From Levilactobacillus andaensis (GTDB lineage: Bacteria > Bacillota > Bacilli > Lactobacillales > Lactobacillaceae), in assembly GCF_016861695.1 (NCBI RefSeq), contig NZ_BOLP01000011.1:1-64000 (forward strand): a stretch of 64,000 nt of DNA. The letters are read 5' to 3'. The notes beneath the pieces were generated by a model. The model made no database searches. It was not told where the DNA came from and was given only the letters and a program-made list of their open reading frames with translations. Shown one piece after another: positions 54,288-63,662 of this stretch (its first letter is position 1; every line of letters begins with the position of its first letter). The position numbers and the translations under genes were made by a program.

Positions 54288-54809
54288 GATGACCTCCTCT
54301 TTCAAGCCAAAGCCTGTTTTTTCCACACCAATTTACCAGCGGCCACCCCCAATGAGGGTCCCTCAGCCACTGACAATTGTACTGAAATACCGCGTCATAT
54401 CCACGTGCGTCGCGCTCTTCAATCCCACGCGAATACCGTCATAGCTCCATTATAAGTGAACGGTTGGGGATAGCAAGCCGTAACCGTTATCTTTAAGGTT
54501 CTGTTCGGTCCTAGTTCTGCGATATGGTGCTTCAATTCGCCTTACTGGCCGTCAATTATGGGCTCAGACACGGCTACATCGGGTCAGTCCACATCTAACT
54601 GCCTCCAGCCTACATTGTCTTTTTGTGAATAAACATAAAAATTACTTGAAGTGCTTAATCTGTCTACTGGAAAGTCAGCCAGCGTCCCATCCTCATCCTT
54701 GTCGCACCAAAGAGCCCTAAATTCGAAATAGCCAGCTCATACCATTTTCGTCGCCCAAACTAAAAGGACCCCCGCAAGCGGAGATCCTTTTTTAAATTCA
54801 GTAGTCGCT
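54288..54809. promoter_or_regulatory. Intergenic region with a minus-strand promoter
   Basis: 522 bases without a supported gene. A minus-strand promoter TTGCTA (54476-54471), 16-base spacer, TATAAT (54454-54449) serves the degenerate-LDH operon, giving a leader of about 160 bases. The right end holds the pdhD terminator. The middle (54500-54750) shows nothing I recognise. Confidence 0.55.
54762..54794. terminator. Terminator of the pdh operon
   Basis: AAAGGATCTCCGC / GCGGGGGTCCTTTT stem with A and T tracts; it ends the pdhABCD transcript on the minus strand. Confidence 0.8.
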
Positions 54810-56237
54810 TTAGAGATGCGTTGGGAAGCCCATCGCAATGTCTGCAGCTTCTTGAATTGGTTCGTTTAACGTTGGGTGTGGGTGAATCGTCAAGGCAACG
54901 TCTTCAACGTTCAAGCCGTCGTTAACGATGATTGAGAGTTCACCAGCCATGGTGCTGGCTTCAGGGCCAACCGCTTCGGCACCAACGATGTTCTTGTTGT
55001 CGTCATCCGTGTAGATGAACCGAACAAACCCATCAGCGGCATCCAATGAAACGGCCCGTGCATTCCCAGCAAATGGGAACTTCGCAGTCTTGACCTTGAT
55101 ACCCTTGTCCTTGGCAGCAGCTTCACTGTAACCAACCGTTGCAATTTCAGGATCGGAGAAGCAAACCGCTGGAACACTTAACCAGTCGTTAGCCGTCTTC
55201 TTACCAGCAATGGCACCAGCTGCAGTCTTAGCTTCGGCAAAGGCCTTGTGAGCCAATGCAGCACCAGGAACAGCGTCACCAACTGCCCAGATGTGTTCTG
55301 AAGCAGTCCGGCCTTGGTTATCAACTTCGATTTGACCATGGTCGTTCAACTTAACCTTGGTGTATTCCAAGCCTAAGTCATCGGTGTTTGGCCGACGACC
55401 AACGGTGACCATGCAGTAGTCAGCCTTAATCGTAGTTTCCTTACCGTCAACGGCATAAGTGACACTAACACTCTTGTCGTCTTGGGTAGAACCCTTAGCC
55501 ATCGCGTTGGTAATCACATCAACGCCCTTCTTCTTCAACTTCTTCAAGACAACGGAAACCATGTCCTTTTCGAAGTTAGGCAGAATTGACTTCGTTCCTT
55601 CAATGATCGTTACGTGAGCGCCTAAGCTAGCGTAAGCACCAGCTAATTCGGTCCCAACATAACCCCCACCAATAACAACGAATTCTTTAGGAATTTCAGG
55701 TAAGCTCAAACCACCAGTAGAATCGATGACCCGGCCTTCAAACTTAAAGCCAGGGATTTCGATTGGGTGCGACCCGGATGCAATAATAATATTATTGAAT
55801 TCGAAGGTCTGACCGGTATCGGTGGACATGAATTGCTTTTCGCCCGTAGGCATGACCCGTAATTGGGTGTCACTTAAGAAGACAGCTTCCCCGTTAACAA
55901 CGTCAACGTGGTGCTTCTTCATCAGCATCTTAACGCCACTGGTCATCCGATCAACAACCTTAGTCTGCTTCCAGTCTTGCGTCTTCTTAAAGTCAATAAC
56001 GGCTGATTCCGTAGAAATTCCGTAAGTCGAACCGTCTTTGGCTTGTTCCAACCGGTGACCCGCTTGAATTAAGGCCTTAGAAGGAACACAGCCAACGTTT
56101 AAGCAGACACCACCAAGCGTATCGGATTTTTCGACTAAAGTGACCTTTTGGCCTAATTCAGAAGCCCGAATTGCGGCAACGTAGCCGCCGGGTCCGGCAC
56201 CGATGATGACGGTGTCCTTTTTTTCAACATCTGCCAT
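54810..56237 (-). CDS. pdhD: Dihydrolipoamide dehydrogenase, E3 of pyruvate dehydrogenase
   Basis: This 475-residue flavoprotein reoxidises the lipoyl groups of E2 with NAD. It has the FAD motif IIGAGPGGYVAAIRA, the redox disulfide GGVCLNVGCVPSK, a second NAD-binding GGGYVGTELAG, and the C-terminal dimer-interface HPHPTLNE with the catalytic His and Glu. It is the last gene of pdhABCD, seven bases after pdhC. Confidence 0.96.
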   Translation of the reverse strand: MADVEKKDTVIIGAGPGGYVAAIRASELGQKVTLVEKSDTLGGVCLNVGCVPSKALIQAGHRLEQAKDGSTYGISTESAVIDFKKTQDWKQTKVVDRMTSGVKMLMKKHHVDVVNGEAVFLSDTQLRVMPTGEKQFMSTDTGQTFEFNNIIIASGSHPIEIPGFKFEGRVIDSTGGLSLPEIPKEFVVIGGGYVGTELAGAYASLGAHVTIIEGTKSILPNFEKDMVSVVLKKLKKKGVDVITNAMAKGSTQDDKSVSVTYAVDGKETTIKADYCMVTVGRRPNTDDLGLEYTKVKLNDHGQIEVDNQGRTASEHIWAVGDAVPGAALAHKAFAEAKTAAGAIAGKKTANDWLSVPAVCFSDPEIATVGYSEAAAKDKGIKVKTAKFPFAGNARAVSLDAADGFVRFIYTDDDNKNIVGAEAVGPEASTMAGELSIIVNDGLNVEDVALTIHPHPTLNEPIQEAADIAMGFPTHL

Positions 56238-56244
56238 ATTTTTC

Positions 56245-57570
56245 CTACCCTTCCATTAACAGTAATTCTGGATCGTGAAGCAATGCCTTGAACTTGTTCA
56301 AAACATTCTGAGCTAAGGCACCATCGATCAAACGGTGGTCGTAACTCAAGGAAAGTTTCAGCATCCGGCCAACAACAATGTCACCATCATCGTTCACGTA
56401 AGGTGCCTTTTCAATCCGGCCAACACCTAAGATAGCAACTTCAGGTTGGTTGATAACTGGGGTAAACCAGCCACCACCAATCGAGCCGACGTTACTGATA
56501 GTGATTGAACCACCAGCCATGGAAGCAGGACTCAACTTCTTGTCGTATGCAGCTTGGGTGTTTTCACTAATTTCCTTAGCGATTTCAAACATACCCTTGG
56601 AATCGGCAGCCTTGATGTTTGGTACGTAAAGACCATCATCAGTGTTGGTAGCGATACCAATGTTGTAGTAGTGCTTGTAGACAATTTCCTGAGTCGTGTC
56701 ATCGATAGATGCGTTCAATTCAGGGAATTCCTTCATAACAGCAACCAAAGCCTTAACCATGTATGGCAAGAAGGTCAAATGGATGCCCTTGTCAGCAGCG
56801 GCTTGCTTGTACTTCTTCCGGTTAGCCATCAAAGCAGAAACTTCAACTTCATCGAATGAGGTAACATGTGGCGCAATGTCTTTGGAAGTCCGCATGCTCT
56901 TGGCAATGATCTTCCGCATAGCTGACATTGGTTCACGAGTTTCCAGATCTGGTTGGTCAGACTTCCAAGGCTTGACAGCTTGGCCAGCAACGGCTTTGCC
57001 TTCAGGAGCGGCAGCAGCTGGAGCAGCGGCTGCGGCAGGTGCGGCGGCACCGTTAAAGTTATCGATGTCAGCCTTCAAGATTTGACCGTGGTTCCCGGTT
57101 GGGGCAACCAAAGTAATGTCAACGCCCTTGTCCCGTGCGTATTGACGAACGGAAGGCATTGCCAAAACTAACTTATTCGGGTCAGAAGCAGCTGGAACAC
57201 CAGTAGGTGCAGCGGCTGGAGCTGGCGCGGCAGCAGGTGCTGGGGCAGCAGCTGGTTCTGGAGCAGCTTCTTCAGCTGGAGTAGTAGCAGCGGCTTCATC
57301 CCCACCCTTGCCTAAGTCAGGTGGCGTATCTGAACCGTCATCAATCACAATCAGTGGGTCGCCAATTTCAACGGTGTCCCCTTCTTGTGCAACAATTTGT
57401 GAAATAGTACCATTAACTGGTGATGGTAATTCTGAAACAGACTTATCGTTTTGGATTTCGACTAACGTGTCGTCTTCCTTAACAGTGTCTCCTTCTTTAA
57501 CAAGCCATGAAGAAATTTCACCTTCGGCCATTCCTTCACCAAGCTCAGGGAGTTTGAACGTATAAGCCAT
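56245..57570 (-). CDS. pdhC: Dihydrolipoyl acetyltransferase, E2 of pyruvate dehydrogenase
   Basis: This 441-residue E2 core has one N-terminal lipoyl domain with the lipoyl Lys in [13 protein letters not shown] (about 44), an Ala/Pro/Glu-rich linker (about 95-130), the peripheral subunit-binding domain ([18 protein letters not shown]), a second Ala/Pro linker, and the catalytic domain with [10 protein letters not shown] (HxxxDG). Only one lipoyl domain is present. The linkers give repeated GCN-rich tracts, and the antisense frames there are spurious. Confidence 0.96.
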   Translation of the reverse strand: MAYTFKLPELGEGMAEGEISSWLVKEGDTVKEDDTLVEIQNDKSVSELPSPVNGTISQIVAQEGDTVEIGDPLIVIDDGSDTPPDLGKGGDEAAATTPAEEAAPEPAAAPAPAAAPAPAAAPTGVPAASDPNKLVLAMPSVRQYARDKGVDITLVAPTGNHGQILKADIDNFNGAAAPAAAAAPAAAAPEGKAVAGQAVKPWKSDQPDLETREPMSAMRKIIAKSMRTSKDIAPHVTSFDEVEVSALMANRKKYKQAAADKGIHLTFLPYMVKALVAVMKEFPELNASIDDTTQEIVYKHYYNIGIATNTDDGLYVPNIKAADSKGMFEIAKEISENTQAAYDKKLSPASMAGGSITISNVGSIGGGWFTPVINQPEVAILGVGRIEKAPYVNDDGDIVVGRMLKLSLSYDHRLIDGALAQNVLNKFKALLHDPELLLMEG

Positions 57571-57644
57571 GGGAAAACTTCCTTTCTTTCATCTAATGCA
57601 GGATGTCTCCCACATCGTTTTTTATCGTTTAATTTAGATTTAAA

Positions 57645-58622
57645 TTAGTAGTTAACGATTTCGCGTACCTTGGCTTCGATGTCATCGGCATTTGGAATCC
57701 AATCATTTTCAGCTTGGGCAAATGGGTAAACGCTATCTGGCGCAGCTACCCGGCCGATTGGGGCGTCCAAGGACATGATCTTTTCTTCAGCAATGTCAGA
57801 AGCCACAACGGCACCGACACCAGCCATCCGCTGTGCTTCTTGAACGATAACAACCTTGTGGGTCTTATCAACAGAAGCAAAGACAGTGTCCGTGTCAATT
57901 GGTGACAAGGAACGCAGGTCAATGACTTCAGCAGAGATGTTATCTTTTGCCAAAGCATCAGCAGCAGCTAAGGATTCGTTAACTTCAGCACTGTAAGCAA
58001 CGATTGTGACATCAGTACCTTCACGAACAACCTTGGCAGTGTCTAACGGAACCGTGTACTTTTCATCTGGAACTTCATCCTTCATTGAACGGTAAAGTTT
58101 CAAGTTTTCCATGAACAGAACTGGATCGTCGCTTTCAACAGCGGAGATCACTAAGCCCTTAGCATCGTATGGGTTAGCAGGTGTTACGACCCGCAGACCT
58201 GGGGTGCTAACGAAGTAGTTTTCCAAGTTGTCGGCATGCATTTCAGCGGTATGAGTCCCACCACCAAATGGTGTCCGAACAGTAACAGGGAAGTTCTTTT
58301 GGCCACCGAAACGGTAGTGATCACGAGCCAATTGCCCAACAATCCCATCCATTGCTTCGAACGTAAAGCCCATGAATTGAATTTCAGGAATTGGACGCCA
58401 ACCAGTTAAGGACAAACCAATAGCTAATCCAAGAATCCCAGATTCAGCTAATGGCGTATCGAAAACCCGGTCTTCACCGTACTTGTCTTGTAAATCAACA
58501 GTTGTCCGGAACACACCACCGTTTTTACCAACGTCTTCACCGAAGATCAACGTCTTAGGATCGTCTTTCAAAACTTGATCCAGACCAGAAGTGATCGCTT
58601 TGATATACGTCATTTTAGCCAT
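57645..58622 (-). CDS. pdhB: Pyruvate dehydrogenase E1 beta subunit
   Basis: This 325-residue subunit pairs with PdhA to decarboxylate pyruvate on thiamine diphosphate. Family segments are LIFGEDVGKNGGVFRTT (Glu contacts the cofactor), FDTPLAESGILGLAIG, RTPFGGG and IVQEAQRMAG. It starts two bases after the pdhA stop, with its ribosome binding site inside the end of pdhA. Confidence 0.96.
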   Translation of the reverse strand: MAKMTYIKAITSGLDQVLKDDPKTLIFGEDVGKNGGVFRTTVDLQDKYGEDRVFDTPLAESGILGLAIGLSLTGWRPIPEIQFMGFTFEAMDGIVGQLARDHYRFGGQKNFPVTVRTPFGGGTHTAEMHADNLENYFVSTPGLRVVTPANPYDAKGLVISAVESDDPVLFMENLKLYRSMKDEVPDEKYTVPLDTAKVVREGTDVTIVAYSAEVNESLAAADALAKDNISAEVIDLRSLSPIDTDTVFASVDKTHKVVIVQEAQRMAGVGAVVASDIAEEKIMSLDAPIGRVAAPDSVYPFAQAENDWIPNADDIEAKVREIVNY

Positions 58623-58624
58623 GA

Positions 58625-59740
58625 TTACTTCGACTCCTTTGCTTCGAATTCTGCAATTTGCTTCTTAACAGCTGGAGTAGGCACATTGTAAGTCCACTTC
58701 AAGAAGTCAGAAACCTTTTGTGCAGGTGCTGCTTCAGCTTCCTTCATTGCTTCCTTAAATTCGTCTTTGTATTCGTCGACTAACTTGTCTTCTTGATCTT
58801 GTGACCAAACACCCTTGTCAGTTAAGACCTTCCGCATACGAATTAATGGATCAGCATCGAACCAAGGCTTAGTTTCTTCATCGGTCCGGTAACGAGAAGG
58901 ATCATCACCAGCAGAGGAGTGAGCGCCATAACGGTAAGTCAATGTTTCAATGACGACTGGACCATTTCCGGCTGCGGCATATTCACGAGCTGCTTCAGAA
59001 ACTTCGTGAACGGCCACGATGTCCATCCCATCAACTTGGACGGAAGGAACACCCATGGCAACGGCCTTTTGTGCCAACGTTTCAGCTGCGGTTTGCTTGT
59101 AACGTGGTACGGAAATTGCCCAACCATTGTTTTGAACGAAGAAGACAGCTGGTGCTTGGAATGCACTGGCAAAGTTAACCCCTTCGTACCAGTCACCCTG
59201 TGATGTCCCACCATCACCGGTGTATACAAAGGCAACGCGGTCTTCATCGCCGTTCTTCTTAATCCCTAAAGCAACACCGGCGGTTTCAACGTATTGCGCG
59301 CCAATGATGATTTGTGGGAATAACATGTTTGGATTTTCATGTTGATTGCCTTCAACATGACCTTTGGACCATAAGAAACCTTTTGCAACGGTAGTCCCGT
59401 GTTGAATCATTTGTGGCAAATCACGGTAAGCTGGTAATAAGAAGTCTTGTTGCTTAAATGCAGTAACACTTCCCATTTCACTAGCTTCCTCACCGGCAGT
59501 TGGAGCATAGAAACCGAGGCGACCCTGACGGGAGAAGTTCATTGTTTGTTCGTGTAACGTACGCTCCCAAACCATTTTCTTCATGAAGTCAACAAGTTGG
59601 TCATCTGAATATTTTGCCAACGTGTCTGGATCAACGACCTTGCCTTCACGATCGATGACTTGAACCGGGTGCTTATATGGGTCAGCCATCGTAGCTTTGA
59701 TCTTGGCAAAGTCTACAATCTGTTTGCTTCCATTAGCCAT
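58625..59740 (-). CDS. pdhA: Pyruvate dehydrogenase E1 alpha subunit
   Basis: This 371-residue subunit carries the thiamine diphosphate site: YTGDGGTSQGDWYEGVNFA binds the cofactor and Mg, and YGAHSSAGDDPSRYRT is the phosphorylation-loop region of the family. The complex makes acetyl-CoA aerobically, feeding acetate production and the mevalonate route whose second step is mvaS here. The ATG at 59740 follows AAAGGAAAG; a GTG at 59749 is too close to it. It is first in pdhABCD. Confidence 0.96.
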   Translation of the reverse strand: MANGSKQIVDFAKIKATMADPYKHPVQVIDREGKVVDPDTLAKYSDDQLVDFMKKMVWERTLHEQTMNFSRQGRLGFYAPTAGEEASEMGSVTAFKQQDFLLPAYRDLPQMIQHGTTVAKGFLWSKGHVEGNQHENPNMLFPQIIIGAQYVETAGVALGIKKNGDEDRVAFVYTGDGGTSQGDWYEGVNFASAFQAPAVFFVQNNGWAISVPRYKQTAAETLAQKAVAMGVPSVQVDGMDIVAVHEVSEAAREYAAAGNGPVVIETLTYRYGAHSSAGDDPSRYRTDEETKPWFDADPLIRMRKVLTDKGVWSQDQEDKLVDEYKDEFKEAMKEAEAAPAQKVSDFLKWTYNVPTPAVKKQIAEFEAKESK

Positions 59741-59840
59741 AAGTAACACTTTCCTTTCACTTGATATGAAATTGTTAACTAGAGTGAGTTAACGTTGCGT
59801 TTCCTGACTACGTTTATAAAGTACCATTTTTTCAGAAGCC

Positions 59841-59856
59841 ATGCAAGCCCTTTCAT
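59841..59856 (-). promoter_or_regulatory. Near-consensus cre site upstream of pdhA
   Basis: ATGCAAGCCCTTTCAT matches WTGNAARCGNWWNCAW at 15 of 16 positions, the mismatch falling in the central CG. It overlaps a minus-strand TTGCAT that could be the pdhA -35. CcpA control of the pdh operon is inferred. Confidence 0.35.
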
Positions 59857-60017
59857 ACGGACAGATAAAGGGATTAGGCTAAATCCCTACGGCGCGTTGT
59901 GATTTTTTAGTTTCCACTTTTTTTGAAAATAGAAACCGTTTTCTTTTCATTTCATTTCTCCTAGAGGGTATGTTAAAATGAATGGTAACTAACAATATTT
60001 TTGCGGAGGTAATGCTT

Positions 60018-60578
60018 TTGTTTCTCATGAAAGATATTGTCCGCGACGGTGATCCCGTCTTACGACAAGAAGCAGCGGACGTGACTTTCCCTCTCTCAGA
60101 GGAAGATCAACAACTCGCTAAAGATTTAATGGAATACTTGGTGGTCTCTCAAGACCCCGAACAATGTAAGAAATACGGTTTACGGGCCGGTGTTGGCTTA
60201 GCGGCACCCCAAGTTGGTGTCTCCAAGAAGATGGCCTCCGTCTTGGTCCCACCGACCGAAGAAGATGGCAAATCGCCCTTTACCGACGTCATCATCAACC
60301 CCGTCATCGTTTCTGAATCCGTTCAGCAAGGCGCTTTGACCGAGGGCGAAGGTTGTCTGTCCGTCGACAAAGACGTGCCCGGCTTCGTGCCCCGCCACGA
60401 TCGCATCACCTTACGCTACTATGATGTGAACGGCGAAAAGCACCAATTACGCTTGAAGAACTACCCGGCAATTGTTTGTCAACATGAAATCGATCACCTT
60501 CACGGCACACTCTTTTACGATCACATCAACAAAGACCAGCCGTTTACACGTGACGACGACATGATTATGATTGAGTAA
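60018..60578 (+). CDS. def: Peptide deformylase
   Basis: This 186-residue iron or zinc enzyme removes the N-formyl group from new proteins. The three motifs are [19 protein letters not shown] (metal Cys) and QHEIDHLHG (metal His pair and catalytic Glu), in the longer Gram-positive type 2 form. The start is taken as TTG at 60018, 8 bases after GGAGG, giving the family-like [11 protein letters not shown]; an ATG at 60012 sits too close to it and an ATG at 59982 has no ribosome binding site. Confidence 0.95.
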   Translation: MFLMKDIVRDGDPVLRQEAADVTFPLSEEDQQLAKDLMEYLVVSQDPEQCKKYGLRAGVGLAAPQVGVSKKMASVLVPPTEEDGKSPFTDVIINPVIVSESVQQGALTEGEGCLSVDKDVPGFVPRHDRITLRYYDVNGEKHQLRLKNYPAIVCQHEIDHLHGTLFYDHINKDQPFTRDDDMIMIE

Positions 60579-60739
60579 TTTATGCACAACTCCACTGTAA
60601 CCAACCCGGTTATTTTCAGATGGCTTACATCTCCAGTAGGTAAGTAAACTTCCCTACCGTTTAGCGAGTGTCTCCCCTGACAAGTCAGTTTGGGCCGAAC
60701 TTGCGTAAGTTTTCACCTGACCGGTCGGTTTCCAGTCAA

Positions 60740-60794
60740 AAAATAGGCACCGTAATCAAATTCCCTAGGGATAGTCGATTACGGTGCCTATTTT
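60740..60794. terminator. Bidirectional terminator with 18-bp perfect arms
   Basis: AAAATAGGCACCGTAATC and its exact reverse complement (60777-60794) surround a 19-base loop. It can serve def and the convergent gene at 60854. Between def and it (60579-60739) I see nothing else. Confidence 0.85.
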
Positions 60795-60853
60795 CAATGG
60801 TAGAACTTTTTTCATTCCGAAAAGATAAACCTGTTTCTTCCATATATAGTGCA

Positions 60854-61351
60854 TTATTTCACAGCAGGGTCGTTTAACTTCTTGAGGTCTTTTAAATACT
60901 CAACCGTTGACTCGTTCATCAGATTGGCGACATCCACATGGAGATGCCCTTCGTAGACCCAAATGTCGCTGACGACAAATGCCGGTCCCGCGACCACTGA
61001 TTTAACCTGATGATCCGCACTAAAACTAGCGAGGGCATCATTAAATGCCGCTTCAAGTTCGGGTAACCGGCGTTCCGTGTCAATCCCACTGGGCATGGTG
61101 TATTCAAAGGCCATGACCCCGCGGCCCCACACATCGGCGACCGTTTCCGTTGGTTGCAGCACACACTCGTCTTCCGACAAGACATCGTCATTCACTAGGC
61201 GCTGTAAGGCTGCCTTCACCGCCACATCGGTATCGTCCTCCGCAGAACGCCGCACCATCCGCGTCGCCCGCTGGACAATCATGCGGCGAATCATTTCATA
61301 AATTATAAAGGCAATGATGATGCCAATAATGACTTCCACTATTAGAGCCAT
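60854..61351 (-). CDS. Membrane-anchored protein of unknown function
   Basis: This 165-residue protein has one N-terminal helix (ALIVEVIIGIIIAFIIYEMI) followed by a basic stop-transfer segment and a soluble domain with an alternating acidic pattern (DTDVAVKAALQRLVNDDVLSE, IWVYEGHLHVDVANLM). I do not recognise the family. The ATG at 61351 is 7 bases after CGGAGGAG; a GTG at 61369 lies upstream of that ribosome binding site. It is monocistronic and convergent with def. Confidence 0.7.
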   Translation of the reverse strand: MALIVEVIIGIIIAFIIYEMIRRMIVQRATRMVRRSAEDDTDVAVKAALQRLVNDDVLSEDECVLQPTETVADVWGRGVMAFEYTMPSGIDTERRLPELEAAFNDALASFSADHQVKSVVAGPAFVVSDIWVYEGHLHVDVANLMNESTVEYLKDLKKLNDPAVK

Positions 61352-61553
61352 GGCGTCTCCTCCGTTCACTTCACGCTAGTTTAATCATAGCATGTTTTGT
61401 CGTCTAGGGGTACTTCTATACAAGTGGCTGAAATTATGCTAAAATTGTGCTAATTGTTGTGTAAGCAACCCGCAGTTCGGCAGGACATAAATAATTCGCT
61501 GTTCACTCACGATTAGCGAGTTAAATCGTTTAAAATTAAAAGGAGTTTTGTCT

Positions 61554-61772
61554 GTGATTTACAAAGTCTATTACCAAAATGATAAAAAGCGGAATCCTAA
61601 GCGCGAGGATACGCATGCACTTTACCTGGAAGCCCCAACAGAAGTTGAAGCCCGGGCATTAGTGGAAGCTCATACGGAACACAATATCGAATTCATCGAA
61701 GCCATCGAAGGAAAGACGTTGGCTTACGAACAAGAGAATCCGAATTACAAATTAACGGAGTTCAATGAATGA
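61554..61772 (+). CDS. rpoY: RNA polymerase epsilon subunit
   Basis: This 72-residue protein is the small Firmicutes RNA polymerase subunit ([19 protein letters not shown].., [27 protein letters not shown]), which binds the polymerase near its jaw. The GTG at 61554 is 8 bases after AGGAG; a TTG at 61548 is closer and less likely. It overlaps rnjA by four bases, the usual rpoY-rnjA coupling. Confidence 0.94.
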   Translation: MIYKVYYQNDKKRNPKREDTHALYLEAPTEVEARALVEAHTEHNIEFIEAIEGKTLAYEQENPNYKLTEFNE

Positions 61773-63448
61773 ACAAGTTAAACGTCAAAAATAACGAAGC
61801 CGCTATCTTTGGCGTGGGTGGACTTGGTGAAATTGGGAAAAACACTTACGGTATTCAATTTCAGGACGAAATTATCTTGATTGATGCCGGAATTAAGTTC
61901 CCCGAAGACGAGTTACTCGGAATCGACTATGTTATTCCGGATTATCAATACCTCGTTGAAAACCAAGCCAAGATCAAGGCGCTTGTGATTACCCACGGCC
62001 ATGAAGATCATATTGGCGGTATTCCTTATTTATTAAAGGCCCTCAACGTCCCTGTTTACGCAGGTCCGCTCGCCTTGGCACTGATCAAGAACAAGCTTGA
62101 AGAACACGGATTACTTAAATCGACTGAACTACACACAATTGACGATGACACTGTGCTCAAATTTCGGAAGATGAGTGTCACCTTCTTCCGGACCACCCAC
62201 TCGATTCCTGATACTTTAGGTGTCGCAGTTCATACCCCGGTCGGAACGATCGTGGAAACGGGGGACTATAAGTTCGACTTAACTCCCGTTACGAACCAGC
62301 CGCCTGATCTTCAAAAGATGGCCAGGCTGGGTGAAGAAGGCGTGCTGTGCTTGATGTCTGATAGCACGAACGCTGAACGACCAATCTGGACCAAGTCGGA
62401 AAAATGGGTCGGTAAATCGATTCGACGGATTTTTGATCAAGTTGAAGGTCGGGTCATCTTTGCCACCTTCGCTTCCAACATTTCGCGGATCGAAACGGCC
62501 TGTGAAACGGCATTGGCTCACGGACGGAAGATTGCCGTCTTTGGTCGGTCCATGGAAGCTGCCATCGTTAACGGTCGGGAACTAGGTTACCTTAACATTC
62601 CCGATGACGCGTTAGTTGATGCCAATGCTATTCGTTCCCTCCCTGCTGACAAGGTCATGATTCTCTGTACCGGGTCACAAGGTGAACCTATGGCTGCTTT
62701 ATCACGAATTGCGAACGGTACCCACCGGCAGATTTCCATTCAACCCGGTGATACGGTCGTCTTCTCCAGTAACCCGATCCCTGGGAACACCATTTCGGTC
62801 AACCGGGTCATCAACGAGTTAGAAGAAGCCGGCGCCAACGTTATTCATGGTAAGGTCAACAACATTCATACATCTGGTCATGGTGGTCAAGAAGAACAAA
62901 AGTTAATGCTGCGACTCATGCAGCCTAAGTTCTTTATGCCTATTCACGGTGAGTACCGGATGTTAAAGATTCACACGGAACTCGCAGAACAATGTGGTGT
63001 ACCGTTGGATCACAGCTTTATCCTCCAAAACGGGGACGTTCTGGCCTTAACGCAGGACTCTGCCCGGGTTGCGGGTCACTTCACCGCTGGAGACGTCTAC
63101 ATCGACGGTTCCGGTATCGGTGATATTGGCAACGTCGTGTTGCGTGACCGTCAGCTCTTGTCCGAAGAAGGACTTGTGGTTGTCGTTGCCACCATCGACT
63201 TGAAGAACCAGGAAATCAAAGCGGGTCCCGACCTGCTTTCACGTGGATTTGTCTACATGCGCGAATCTGGCGAACTTCTCAACGAAGGTCGTCGCCGCGT
63301 CTTCCAGACGATTCGTCGGGCCATGCGCAATCCGAAGGCGACCGAAGCTTCGATTCGCAACGCCGTCATCGACGATCTGCAAAACTTCCTGTTTGAAAAG
63401 ACGGAACGACACCCAATGATTTTACCAATGTTTATTATGACCAAGTAA
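61769..63448 (+). CDS. rnjA: Ribonuclease J1
   Basis: This 559-residue beta-CASP metallo-beta-lactamase RNase has both endonuclease and 5'-3' exonuclease activity in the family and is central to mRNA decay and rRNA maturation. The metal motif HGHEDHIGG is intact (about 76-84), and THSIPD, GDYKFD and the beta-[16 protein letters not shown] and HTSGHGG segments follow. It lacks the basic tail of the paralogue rnjB in this window. It is translated together with rpoY. Confidence 0.96.
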   Translation: MNKLNVKNNEAAIFGVGGLGEIGKNTYGIQFQDEIILIDAGIKFPEDELLGIDYVIPDYQYLVENQAKIKALVITHGHEDHIGGIPYLLKALNVPVYAGPLALALIKNKLEEHGLLKSTELHTIDDDTVLKFRKMSVTFFRTTHSIPDTLGVAVHTPVGTIVETGDYKFDLTPVTNQPPDLQKMARLGEEGVLCLMSDSTNAERPIWTKSEKWVGKSIRRIFDQVEGRVIFATFASNISRIETACETALAHGRKIAVFGRSMEAAIVNGRELGYLNIPDDALVDANAIRSLPADKVMILCTGSQGEPMAALSRIANGTHRQISIQPGDTVVFSSNPIPGNTISVNRVINELEEAGANVIHGKVNNIHTSGHGGQEEQKLMLRLMQPKFFMPIHGEYRMLKIHTELAEQCGVPLDHSFILQNGDVLALTQDSARVAGHFTAGDVYIDGSGIGDIGNVVLRDRQLLSEEGLVVVVATIDLKNQEIKAGPDLLSRGFVYMRESGELLNEGRRRVFQTIRRAMRNPKATEASIRNAVIDDLQNFLFEKTERHPMILPMFIMTK

Positions 63449-63458
63449 GTTGGTTGAA

Positions 63459-63490
63459 AGAGTCTGGGCCCTGTGCTCGGGCTCTTTTTT
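63459..63490 (+). terminator. Terminator of rnjA
   Basis: GAGTCTGGGC / GCTCGGGCTC imperfect stem and a six-base T run. Confidence 0.75.
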
Positions 63491-63513
63491 GCGTTCTCAG
63501 TGATTGGTGATAA

Positions 63514-63534
63514 CTGGTCGCACTGCGGCTGCCA
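63514..63534 (-). repeat. Solo end of dispersed element alpha
   Basis: These 21 bases are the exact reverse complement of the 3' signature of element alpha copy 2 (28211-28231), with no homology on either side that I can see. Confidence 0.7.
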
Positions 63535-63662
63535 TTTTACGCACATTCCAGCCTAATTTTGCATAATTTCTTACGACCAAGGAAAGTTCTGCCGGAATCA
63601 CTAGGCACCACTAGAGTTTTCGTTTATAATGAAAAGGATTAAATTTTGAGAGGAGCAGTACG

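Noticed and set aside
56696-57085. Long Ala/Ser-rich frames opposite pdhC
   Set aside because: They mirror the Ala/Pro linker repeats of pdhC on the other strand; the pdhC frame has the domains.
59935-59955. Second cre-like sequence near the def promoter (AGAAACCGTTTTCT)
   Set aside because: Partly symmetrical, but it misses the TG and the central CG spacing of the consensus when aligned base by base.
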